A DNA stretch of 64,000 bases from Proteobacteria bacterium ST_bin11 (lineage in GTDB: Bacteria; Pseudomonadota; Gammaproteobacteria; Methylococcales; Methylomonadaceae): positions 124,001 through 188,000 of the forward strand of contig MSXO01000006.1 in NCBI GenBank assembly GCA_002083615.1, in the 5' to 3' direction. The stretch's first letter is position 1, and each line of letters starts with the position of its first letter. The notes below the pieces were generated by a model. It had not been told where the DNA came from, did not search any database, and was given only the letters and a program-made list of their open reading frames with translations. This document shows positions 37,114-44,903 of the stretch, piece by piece. The translations under genes and the position numbers were made by a program.

Positions 37114-37289
37114 TCCTCTCAGAACAAACGCCAATGAATGGCGGATCCCATACCCCGAACGTCCGCGTACAATTTTGCTCCGCACTTGCCGAGCGCCATT
37201 ATCCTGGCGATTGCCGCCGCCTGCATGGGCATAGTCGGCAAGTAGACACTAACGAGACCCATGTCCGCTACTTGGAGATAAGCGCATGA
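37110..37289 (+). CDS. 59-residue QueD-like fragment, coupled to thrS and folE2
   Basis: This frame exactly fills the gap between thrS and folE2, overlapping each by 4 bp (ATGA at both ends). Residues 35-42, CRRLHGHS, match the catalytic Cys and two zinc His of 6-carboxytetrahydropterin synthase (QueD) with the right spacing (C-x3-H-x-H), preceded by VQFCSALAERHYPGD. The first zinc His of the FxAAH motif is not in its usual place, and the remaining 70 or so residues of a normal QueD are missing. It may be a decayed queD2 kept for translational coupling, or a small metal-binding peptide. Confidence 0.55.
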   Translation: MILSEQTPMNGGSHTPNVRVQFCSALAERHYPGDCRRLHGHSRQVDTNETHVRYLEISA

Positions 37290-38071
37290 ACGCTTGCAGC
37301 ATCGAAGACATCCAAGGCCGCGCCGACAGCCGCCGCATCGCCATCGATAAAGTCGGCATCAAGGACATCCTGCATCCGGTAAGGGTTAAGGACAAGAGCT
37401 GCGGCGAACAACATACCGTCGCCCGCTTTGATATGTACGTGAATCTGCCGCATGACTTCAAGGGCACCCATATGTCGCGCTTCGTGGAGATATTGAATAG
37501 CCACGACCGAGAGATCAGCATTGCCTCGTTTCCGGTCATGTTGCAAGAAATGCTGCAGCGACTGGAAGCCGAATCCGGCTATATCGACATGCGCTTTCCT
37601 TACTTCGTCGAGAAAGCCGCGCCGGTCAGCGGCGTGCGCAGTTTACTGGATTATCAGGTGAGTTTTATCGGCGAAATTGACAGTACCGGCTGTCAGATTA
37701 AGGTTAAAGTCGTGGTACCGGTCACCAGCCTGTGCCCGTGTTCCAAGGAGATTTCCGAACGCGGCGCCCACAACCAGCGCTCGCATGTGACGATTACCGT
37801 GTCGGCCAGCGAATTTATCTGGATTGAAGAGCTGATTGCGCTGGTAGAGGCCGAAGCATCGTCGCCGATCTACGGCTTGCTGAAACGCCCTGACGAAAAA
37901 TACGTCACCGAATACGCTTACGACCACCCCAAGTTTGTCGAGGATATGGTGCGGGATGTGGCTGCCAGACTGGATGCGGAAACCCGCATTCAAGCCTATA
38001 CGGTGGAGTCGGAAAACTTCGAGTCGATACACAACCATTCGGCTTATGCATTGATCGAGCGGGTGAAATGA
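37286..38071 (+). CDS. folE2: GTP cyclohydrolase IB (zinc-independent type)
   Basis: Converts GTP to dihydroneopterin triphosphate for folate, pterin and queuosine synthesis; 261 residues. The family motif VTSLCPCSKEIS (Cys150, Cys152) and GAHNQRSHVTI are present, and the N terminus has GIKDILHPVRV. Unlike FolE, FolE2 can use other metals and is a known Zur-regulated substitute under zinc shortage. Starts inside the stop of the QueD-like fragment and overlaps hisI by 4 bp. Confidence 0.96.
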   Translation: MNACSIEDIQGRADSRRIAIDKVGIKDILHPVRVKDKSCGEQHTVARFDMYVNLPHDFKGTHMSRFVEILNSHDREISIASFPVMLQEMLQRLEAESGYIDMRFPYFVEKAAPVSGVRSLLDYQVSFIGEIDSTGCQIKVKVVVPVTSLCPCSKEISERGAHNQRSHVTITVSASEFIWIEELIALVEAEASSPIYGLLKRPDEKYVTEYAYDHPKFVEDMVRDVAARLDAETRIQAYTVESENFESIHNHSAYALIERVK

Positions 38072-38505
38072 ACCTGTTCAGGCGTGCGGAAACCCTGACC
38101 CTGGGCGACAGTTTACCTTGGGATGCCGTATTGGCCGCACTACCCTTCAATGCTGACGGCCTGTTGCCCGCTATCGCCCAACAAGCAGACAGCGGCGAGG
38201 TATTGATGCTCGCCTGGATGAACCGCGAGGCTATTCTGGAAACATTGAGTAGCGGTCGGGTTTGTTACTGGTCGCGTTCTCGACAGACGCTGTGGCGTAA
38301 GGGTGAAACCTCCGGCCATCAGCAATCGCTTAAAGAACTACGCATCGATTGCGACGGCGATACGCTGCTGTTATTGGTCGATCAACAAGGGCCAGCCTGC
38401 CATACCCGGCGTGCCAGTTGTTTTTATCATGCCGTGCGCGGTGAGCAGGTCGTGGTGATCAGCGAGCCCCAGCGGATTGATGAATCGCGGTTTAATCAAC
38501 CCTAA
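38068..38505 (+). CDS. hisI: Phosphoribosyl-AMP cyclohydrolase
   Basis: Third step of histidine synthesis; 145 residues. Core motifs are EVLMLAWMNREA, YWSRSRQTLWRKGETSGH and the metal-site cysteines Cys95, Cys111 and Cys118, whose spacing (16 and 7) equals the archaeal enzyme's C93/C109/C116. All zinc ligands are thus intact. It has an extra N-terminal segment of about 15 residues. Being inside the zinc operon and away from other his genes, it is likely a second copy used in zinc starvation, helped by the metallochaperones. Confidence 0.92.
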   Translation: MNLFRRAETLTLGDSLPWDAVLAALPFNADGLLPAIAQQADSGEVLMLAWMNREAILETLSSGRVCYWSRSRQTLWRKGETSGHQQSLKELRIDCDGDTLLLLVDQQGPACHTRRASCFYHAVRGEQVVVISEPQRIDESRFNQP

Positions 38506-38530
38506 CTTCTATTCCTTCTGGAGATTCAAG

Positions 38531-39526
38531 ATGAGCGCAAGCCCAAAACTCAACTACCCGGTACCTGTCACCATTTTGACCGGCTTTCTCGGTGCCGGTA
38601 AAACCACCTTACTGAACCGGATTCTGACCGAACATCACGGTCAGCGCATTGCCGTGATAGAAAATGAGTTCGGTGAAACCGGCATCGACAACGAACTACT
38701 GGTGCAGGCCGACGAGCAAATCGTTACCATGAATAACGGTTGCATTTGTTGCACCGTACGCGGCGACCTGGTGCGTATCCTGGGCGAATTGTCCGAGCGG
38801 CGCGAAAGCGGCGATATTCACTTCGAACGAGTTATCATAGAAACCACCGGTCTGGCCGATCCGGCGCCGGTAGCGCAAACCTTTTTCATCGAGCCGGACA
38901 TCGCCGAAAACTACAAGCTGGATGCCATCGTCACCGTGGTCGACGCGGTGCATGCCCACATGCAATTGGAAGAGCATCACGAAGCTCAGGAACAAGTCGG
39001 CTTTGCCGACCGAATTTTGCTGTCAAAAACCGATCTGGCGGAGACGGAAATTGTGGTCGACCTGGAAGCCCGATTAAGGGCGATGAACCCCAGAGCGCCT
39101 ATCAAACGTGTACATTTCGGCGAAACCGAGTTACACGATATTCTGGACATCGACGGTTTTAATCTGGACGATATACTGAAAATCGAACCGGACTTTTTGG
39201 AGGACGTCAGCCACGAACATGAAGACGACATCAGCTCCTTCGTGTTCCGTGCTGATCGGGAACTGGATGCGGCGCGCATACTGGCTTTTCTGGACATCAT
39301 GGTCCGCGACTACGGTAACGACCTATTGCGCTATAAAGGTATTTTGAATATCGCCGGCTGCGAAAAACGCGTGATCTACCAAGGCGTACACATGCTGATG
39401 ACACAGGATTTCGGCGCCGAGTGGCAAGACGGCGAAGCTAAGACATCAAACCTAGTGTTCATAGGCCGTAATTTACCCAAAGAGGATATGATCGAGGCTT
39501 TGGAATCGTGCCAAGTAGCGGCTTGA
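38531..39526 (+). CDS. COG0523 GTPase, YjiA-like
   Basis: A 331-residue G3E GTPase with Walker A GFLGAGKTT, NEFGETGID, CxCC at 71-74 (NNGCICCTV), ETTGLADPAP and LSKTDL. The C-terminal CobW_C domain ends in RNLPKEDMIEAL. It carries a His-rich stretch in the linker (HAHMQLEEHHEA). Start at 38531 (MSASPK) is preferred over an earlier frame start because GGAG lies 8 bp upstream. Second of three COG0523 genes here, of a different subgroup from the first. Confidence 0.9.
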   Translation: MSASPKLNYPVPVTILTGFLGAGKTTLLNRILTEHHGQRIAVIENEFGETGIDNELLVQADEQIVTMNNGCICCTVRGDLVRILGELSERRESGDIHFERVIIETTGLADPAPVAQTFFIEPDIAENYKLDAIVTVVDAVHAHMQLEEHHEAQEQVGFADRILLSKTDLAETEIVVDLEARLRAMNPRAPIKRVHFGETELHDILDIDGFNLDDILKIEPDFLEDVSHEHEDDISSFVFRADRELDAARILAFLDIMVRDYGNDLLRYKGILNIAGCEKRVIYQGVHMLMTQDFGAEWQDGEAKTSNLVFIGRNLPKEDMIEALESCQVAA

Positions 39527-39594
39527 TGATGGACATTATGTGCATACTCGTTTAAGGTCCTGATGACATCTATAAGCCTGTTAGCAAATCTTTT

Positions 39595-40590
39595 GTGTCT
39601 CGTATTTTGAGGGAATTGCCCAAAATCCCCGTTATCGTTATCACGGGTTTTCTCGGTAGCGGTAAGACTACGCTGTTAAATCGCTTGCTGGCGGACGGCG
39701 TGAAAACGGCAGTGGTGATCAACGAGTTCGGCGCTACGCCAATCGATCAGGATTTACTGCAAAATCAGGATATTCCGATGACGGTACTAGCGGGCGGTTG
39801 CCTGTGCTGTCAGATCAAAGGCACTTTAGCGCCAACTTTAAAAAACCTTTGGATGGCTTGGGATCAGGCCGAAACCAAGCCATTCGACCGAATGATTATC
39901 GAAGCCAGCGGCGTAGCCAGTCCGGAACCGATTCTGGATACCCTTTGCCGCGAACGCTGGCTAGCCAGCCGTTACCGTTTGCAGCAGGTAATCACCACGC
40001 TGGCGATACCATCCGCCATCGCCCAACTGGATAGTTTCGCGGAAGCCCGTTCCCAGGTGGCTTGGGCAGATAACTTGCTGCTCACCCATGCAGATCTAGC
40101 CGATGCCAAGCAACAGATCGCACTAGACCAGTGCTTACAAAGCATTGCGCCAGCTACTCCGAGACAAATGGCAATGCTTGGCGACTATCGTGCGGATACC
40201 CAGTTGACCCAAACCCAACCGCCGATCCGCCGCTTGCCCAACGCCGAGCTGTCTTCGGAACACCGTTTCCAAAGCATCTCCCTAAATTTGGCGCAAGCGC
40301 TACCTTGGCCGCAACTCGAAGCGATCCTAAAAGCGTTGTTGGTGCGCCATCCCGTTGACTTGCTGCGCATCAAAGGGGTGGTGTACCTGGAAAACCAGGC
40401 AGAACCGGTGGTTATACAATCCGCCGCCAATCGGCTTTACCCGCCTATCGCGCTGCCCGCGCGCCCTAGCGACGATGGCCGAGGCCGACTGGTATTCATC
40501 GTCAATGGCGACATTTCAATGCTGGCCGAAGACCTAAAACAAGGTTTTGGTTCATACATTTCAGACAATGCCATCCGCATACACGATTGA
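39595..40590 (+). CDS. COG0523 GTPase, divergent subgroup
   Basis: A 331-residue G3E GTPase starting from a GTG. It has Walker A GFLGSGKTT, NEFGATPID, the CxCC motif C69-L-C71-C72 (GGCLCCQI), EASGVASPEP, and LTHADL in place of the usual NKxD. The C-terminal half is less conserved than in its two neighbours. No good ribosome-binding site is seen and a 68-bp gap precedes it, so it may have its own expression. Metal specificity is unknown. Confidence 0.82.
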   Translation: MSRILRELPKIPVIVITGFLGSGKTTLLNRLLADGVKTAVVINEFGATPIDQDLLQNQDIPMTVLAGGCLCCQIKGTLAPTLKNLWMAWDQAETKPFDRMIIEASGVASPEPILDTLCRERWLASRYRLQQVITTLAIPSAIAQLDSFAEARSQVAWADNLLLTHADLADAKQQIALDQCLQSIAPATPRQMAMLGDYRADTQLTQTQPPIRRLPNAELSSEHRFQSISLNLAQALPWPQLEAILKALLVRHPVDLLRIKGVVYLENQAEPVVIQSAANRLYPPIALPARPSDDGRGRLVFIVNGDISMLAEDLKQGFGSYISDNAIRIHD

Positions 40591-40820
40591 CCCGGTAAAC
40601 ACACAGCAGCCTTGAGAAACTAAGCGGATTGACCGTTAGCAGTCGCCAGAAGGTATACATTCTGCGATCTGCGGTTATCGAATAGGCGGGCATGGCAGCG
40701 ATACGGAATTTGAGTAGCGGGTTTAATCAGCAAATAAACGCTCTCAAATCCGGAAAACCTGAAGTTGTTTGTATTACCATAAGGCATGGCAAAACTATAA
40801 ATTTTAAGCGGGAGACACCG

Positions 40821-41291
40821 ATGCAAGGCGACAAACAAGTCATAGCGTACTTAAACGAATTATTGGCGGGCGAACTAACGGCAATCGACCAGTACTTTAT
40901 CCATTCCCGAATGTATGAAAACTGGGGATTCGGCAAATTATACGAACGCATCAATCACGAAGTTCAGGACGAAACCAACCATGCCGATGCCTTGATCAAA
41001 CGGATTTTGTTTCTGGAAGGCACCCCGGATTTATCTAAGCGCGACCCCTTGGCGGTCGGGAAAAACGTGCCGGAAATGCTGAAAAACGATTTAGTCGTCG
41101 AGTATAAAGTGGTCGCGGAATTGCGCAAAGTCATCGCCTATTGCGAAAGCGTGCGCGATTATCAAACGCGGGAAATTCTGGAAGTGATGCTGGACGATAC
41201 CGAAGAAGATCATGCCCATTGGCTGGAACAACAATTGGGTCTGATCGACATCATCGGTTTGCCAAATTATCTGCAATCGCAAATGTCCTAA
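40821..41291 (+). CDS. bfr: Bacterioferritin lacking the haem-ligand methionine
   Basis: A 156-residue four-helix iron-storage protein. Ferroxidase ligands Glu18, Glu51, His54 and the late EEDH pair (Glu127/His130 equivalents) are all present. The haem-binding Met52 of E. coli Bfr is replaced by Thr (DETNHAD instead of DEMKHAD), so this subunit should not bind haem through methionine. The ATG at 40821, after GGGAG, matches the family N terminus; the upstream open frame is not conserved. A 230-bp gap separates it from the COG0523 gene, with no clear Zur box. Confidence 0.93.
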   Translation: MQGDKQVIAYLNELLAGELTAIDQYFIHSRMYENWGFGKLYERINHEVQDETNHADALIKRILFLEGTPDLSKRDPLAVGKNVPEMLKNDLVVEYKVVAELRKVIAYCESVRDYQTREILEVMLDDTEEDHAHWLEQQLGLIDIIGLPNYLQSQMS

Positions 41292-41318
41292 ACCGGCTAG
41301 GCCGCAGACGCAGCAAAT

Positions 41319-41344
41319 GCCGCAGCTTGAGTGACAGCTGCGGC
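41319..41344 (+). terminator. Hairpin after bfr
   Basis: GCCGCAGCT / AGCTGCGGC, a 9-bp perfect stem with an 8-base loop followed by TGTTT, 28 bp after the bfr stop. Confidence 0.55.
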
Positions 41345-41417
41345 TGTTTGAGACGCGCCAATTAAACACCTATCAAGCTGGCAGCCTAACTATTCGGCAA
41401 ACCGAGAATTCCGCCAG

Positions 41418-41439
41418 ACGGCTGAAAGCCTTCAGCCGT
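41418..41439. terminator. Second hairpin between bfr and the convergent kinase gene
   Basis: ACGGCTGAA / TTCAGCCGT with a 4-base loop, then TTCT on the plus strand. Together with the hairpin at 41319 it separates convergent transcripts. Confidence 0.55.
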
Positions 41440-41469
41440 TTCTAATAATATAAAGGGGCTGTCTTAGCG

Positions 41470-44400
41470 CTAGATCTGCTTCTCCTCGGCATTCAACGTT
41501 GATAAAGCAGCTTGATAGTCGAAGGTATCGATTTGCCGTGCAAATTGCGCATAAGACCTTCCCAATTTAGCCCGCAACAATCCCGCATATTGACGCGCCA
41601 TGGGGCTGGCTTGTGCGTCACCAATTGCCAGCAGACTAGAGAGCGCGGCAACTATCTGCTGCATATTTTCTGCATCGATTTCCTCCTCGATGGCGTCTGC
41701 GGCTGCTTGCACGGGCAAAGCCTCGATCGCGCGCAGCAGATGCGCCAATTCACTATCGCACAAAACCACCCACTCCATGCAGACTGCCAAATCGCTGTTA
41801 TCGGCTATCGCCTTATCCAACTTGGCGGCCAAATCAGCAACCGTTTTAGCACCCAAGGTACTGGCAACGCCTTTTAAACAGTGGCTAATCCGTTTTGCTT
41901 GGTCAAGTTGACCATCGACCAAATAGGCCTGCACTTGTTTTAAGTCTTCGCCGTGGGTATGGGCAAACAACCTCAGCAAGCGTTGATACTTATCCAAATC
42001 CCCCTTCACCACAGCTAGACCTTGCCTAGTGTCAAGCTCGCTGATAGCCAATATAGCTGCCGATAAGGCATCGGCGCTGCCCGGACAATTCGGCGAAGGG
42101 GGCAACACTGTAATATCTTTGTCCAAGCCGCCAACGCGCGGAGTGGAAGGTGGCGCTAGCCAACGCAACAAGGCCGCGTAAAGATCTTCCGGGATGACCG
42201 GCTTGGCGACAAAATCGTTCATACCGGCGGCCAGAGAAACATGCCGGTCTTCTGCAAAAGCCGCAGCGGTCATCGCCAAAATCGGCAACTGCGTAAAATC
42301 GGGCTGCGCGCGAATCGCTCGCGTCGCCTCCAAACCATCCATGACCGGCATTTGCACATCCATCAGCACCAGATCGTAAGGATGCTTGCCGATTTTCTCC
42401 AGAGCGATCCGACCATTCGCGGCGGTATCCACCGCCAAACCCACCCCATGCAACAGCTCCAGCGCTACTTCCCGGTTAATCGGATTGTCTTCCACCAACA
42501 ATAGGCGCGCGCCGGCATAATCTCGGCGCAGCATCATTTCGGCGTCGACCGGCTTGTCCTTGGTTTGCAAAGGCATGTCCCCCTGACCGCGCTCGACCTG
42601 TGCGGTAAACCAAAAGCGACTGCCTTGACCCACCACACTATCGACGCCCGCTTCGCCACCCATCATATTGGCCAGACGACGGGTAATCGCCAAGCCCAAA
42701 CCGGTACCGCCGTATTTACGCGTCGTAGAGACATCGGCCTGCGTGAAGGCCTGAAATAAACCCGATTGTTGGTCGGCTTCGATACCGATTCCGGAATCGC
42801 TCACCTCGAAACACAACATCAACCCCGCTACGGTTTCCGCTTGCACCGCCGCCCGCAACCAAATCGTACCGCTATCGGTGAACTTGACTGCATTGGTGGC
42901 GTAGTTGAGCATCGCCTGACGCAAACGGGTCGGATCGCCGCGCAGCCATTGCGGGACACCTTGGCTATCTACCTTTATGGTCACAGCCTTAGAGCGTGCC
43001 TGATCCGCAATAATCGAGCGGATTTGCTCCAACATTATCACCAGAGAAAAGTCGGTTTTCTCCAATTCCAACCGCCCGGCCTCGATCTTGGATAAATCCA
43101 GCACGTCGTTAATGATGGACAGTAGATGCTGGGCTGCGCCATCTATTTTATCGAGACGTTCGCTTTGTTCCGGGTTGGGGCTGCTTTGTCGTAACAAATA
43201 AGTCAGGCCGATGATCGCATTCATCGGCGTCCGAATTTCATGACTCATATTGGCCAGAAAGGCACTTTTGGCTTGATTGGCGGAATCAGCCAACACTTTT
43301 GCCGCCTCCAGTTCAGCGGTACGGCTGGCTACCAAATCTTCGAGGTGATGCCGATACTGATCCAGCTCCAGCGCGACGCGCTTTTTCTCGGTGATGTCTT
43401 CCTGTACAGCCACGAAATGGGTCACGCTGCCATCCGCCTCCCTAATCGGAACGATAATGGCAGAATCCGTATACTCGCTGCCGTTTTTGCGCTTGTTGAT
43501 GAATTCGCCTTTCCAGGTCTGACCGCGACCGAGCGCGGACCAAAGACTCCGATAATTTTCCATTGGCGTTTTTTTCGATTGCAACATACTCGGATTGCGA
43601 CCAATGACCTCGTCACGCTGATAGCCACTGACGGACAAAAACGCTTGGTTAACGTATTCTATATCGCCGACCAGGTTAGTAATAATGATACTGGCCGGAC
43701 TCTGCTCCACCGCCTGCGCCAGTTTACGCAACTGCTGTTCGGCCTGCTTGCGCTCGCTGATATCCAGATTGATCCCAAATAGCCGCAAGGGCTTGCCATC
43801 TGCGTCGTATTGAGCGCGGCCCTTGCTACTCAACCAGCGGTTTTCCCCGCTCGGTAACCGATAGCGAAACTCGACCTCGAACGGCTCACCGCGCAAAACA
43901 TGGCTGTCCCACTGATCGTCGATCAAATGCAAATCGTCTGGATGCACGTTGGCTCGCCAATCGTCGTTAGAACGCAACCCGCCGGACTCCAGGCCATACA
44001 GACGCTCGCACTCCGGCGACCAATAATTCTGATTGTTAACAATATCCCAATCCCAAATGCCGACATGCGCGCCTTCCTGAGCCATCAGTAAACGCTGCTC
44101 ACTCTTGCGCAAGGCCTCTGCGGACGCTTCGGCACGCCGCCGCGCAGCGATGGCATCCTCCATCAAATTCAGGGCTGCCAACTGCGCCTGCTGCTGCTCC
44201 AACAGTGCGCGCTCCTGGCTTTGCTGTAAGGCCTCTTCAGCCGCGCGCTTATTCCGGCGTTGATCGCGCTCCTCAAGAGCCCGACGGATGGACTGGGGCA
44301 ACTTAAGTAGATTGTCTTTTGACACGAAATCGACCATACCCAGCCGCAGCAACTCCATAGCCACGTCGGCCCCCATACTGCGGGCTACCAGAATCACCGG

Positions 44401-44634
44401 CAAATCCGCAGTGCGGGCTTGAATGGTTTGCAAGGTAACGCGAATATCCATCCCGGGCAGGCTGAAGTCGGACAGCACCAAATCCCATTGCTCCGCTAGG
44501 GCAAACTCCAGAGCGGCGTTGCTGTCGATGCGACGACATTCCACAGCCATGCCACTCTCATTGAGGTAACGCTCCAGCAGCAGAAAATCGGTCGGTACTG
44601 CGTCGATGACGAGTAATTTCACTAGAGGACTCAT
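41470..44634 (-). CDS. Hybrid sensor histidine kinase (REC-PAS-PAS-HisKA-HATPase-REC-Hpt)
   Basis: A 1054-residue cytoplasmic phosphorelay kinase. N-terminal receiver with Asp56 (DLVLSDFSLPG); coiled coil; two PAS domains (about 190-425); HisKA with His465 (NMSHEIRTPMNA); HATPase (about 570-690, DSGIGI, GGTGLGLAI); second receiver with Asp759 (LMDVQMPVMDG); and a C-terminal Hpt with His918 (SHCLKGVAST). All phosphorelay residues are present. It is the last gene of a minus-strand signalling operon and overlaps its upstream neighbour by 4 bp. The two PAS-only proteins upstream may feed it. Target unknown. Confidence 0.93.
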   Translation of the reverse strand: MSPLVKLLVIDAVPTDFLLLERYLNESGMAVECRRIDSNAALEFALAEQWDLVLSDFSLPGMDIRVTLQTIQARTADLPVILVARSMGADVAMELLRLGMVDFVSKDNLLKLPQSIRRALEERDQRRNKRAAEEALQQSQERALLEQQQAQLAALNLMEDAIAARRRAEASAEALRKSEQRLLMAQEGAHVGIWDWDIVNNQNYWSPECERLYGLESGGLRSNDDWRANVHPDDLHLIDDQWDSHVLRGEPFEVEFRYRLPSGENRWLSSKGRAQYDADGKPLRLFGINLDISERKQAEQQLRKLAQAVEQSPASIIITNLVGDIEYVNQAFLSVSGYQRDEVIGRNPSMLQSKKTPMENYRSLWSALGRGQTWKGEFINKRKNGSEYTDSAIIVPIREADGSVTHFVAVQEDITEKKRVALELDQYRHHLEDLVASRTAELEAAKVLADSANQAKSAFLANMSHEIRTPMNAIIGLTYLLRQSSPNPEQSERLDKIDGAAQHLLSIINDVLDLSKIEAGRLELEKTDFSLVIMLEQIRSIIADQARSKAVTIKVDSQGVPQWLRGDPTRLRQAMLNYATNAVKFTDSGTIWLRAAVQAETVAGLMLCFEVSDSGIGIEADQQSGLFQAFTQADVSTTRKYGGTGLGLAITRRLANMMGGEAGVDSVVGQGSRFWFTAQVERGQGDMPLQTKDKPVDAEMMLRRDYAGARLLLVEDNPINREVALELLHGVGLAVDTAANGRIALEKIGKHPYDLVLMDVQMPVMDGLEATRAIRAQPDFTQLPILAMTAAAFAEDRHVSLAAGMNDFVAKPVIPEDLYAALLRWLAPPSTPRVGGLDKDITVLPPSPNCPGSADALSAAILAISELDTRQGLAVVKGDLDKYQRLLRLFAHTHGEDLKQVQAYLVDGQLDQAKRISHCLKGVASTLGAKTVADLAAKLDKAIADNSDLAVCMEWVVLCDSELAHLLRAIEALPVQAAADAIEEEIDAENMQQIVAALSSLLAIGDAQASPMARQYAGLLRAKLGRSYAQFARQIDTFDYQAALSTLNAEEKQI

Positions 44635-44903
44635 AACTGCATCAACACCATCTCTGCGGCTGGATGACTGCTGAGCAATGGCCGCCCAAGCGCGCCAGCG
44701 TCGGCAAAGTCCGGGGGTATGCGCAAGAAGCGCTGAGCAGCGCTCCGGTCGTTTGGTCTGCCGTCCCGCTTTTCAGCCAAATCCAGAAAAATGACTAACT
44801 GCATTTCCTTCATGCACCACTCGAAATACCTCCGTCGTGGGCTTTCAAAGTCTGACGCATCAAGCGCTGGCCTAAATTTACTACCCGGCAGACCACGTAT
44901 CAT
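44631..44903 (-). CDS. 90-residue unknown protein coupled between two sensor genes
   Basis: ATGA overlaps join this frame to the PAS gene before it and the kinase gene after it, which is strong evidence that it is translated. The product is basic at its N terminus (SPRRRYFEWCMKEMQ), has a short hydrophobic strand (LVIFLDLAE) and an Ala/Pro-rich C-terminal half. KaiB, STAS and CheW-like folds were considered; none fits by eye. Two in-frame ways to view it are a small adaptor of the kinase or a spacer frame kept for coupling. Confidence 0.5.
   Translation of the reverse strand: MIRGLPGSKFRPALDASDFESPRRRYFEWCMKEMQLVIFLDLAEKRDGRPNDRSAAQRFLRIPPDFADAGALGRPLLSSHPAAEMVLMQL

Noticed and set aside
38140..40000. 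Further Zur boxes ahead of the second and third COG0523 genes
   Set aside because: No GTTATAN-TATAAC-like dyad is present in the gaps at 38506-38530 or 39527-39594.
40692..40820. N-terminal extension of bacterioferritin
   Set aside because: The family N terminus begins at 40821 after a GGGAG ribosome-binding site; the 43 upstream residues match nothing in the family.
28447..41291. Zinc island as a recently acquired genomic island
   Set aside because: No tRNA, integrase, direct repeats or obvious base-composition change at either edge.
44631..44903. KaiB-like clock protein next to PAS kinases
   Set aside because: No KaiB motifs (LYVAG, ATPTL) are present in this or either alternative frame.
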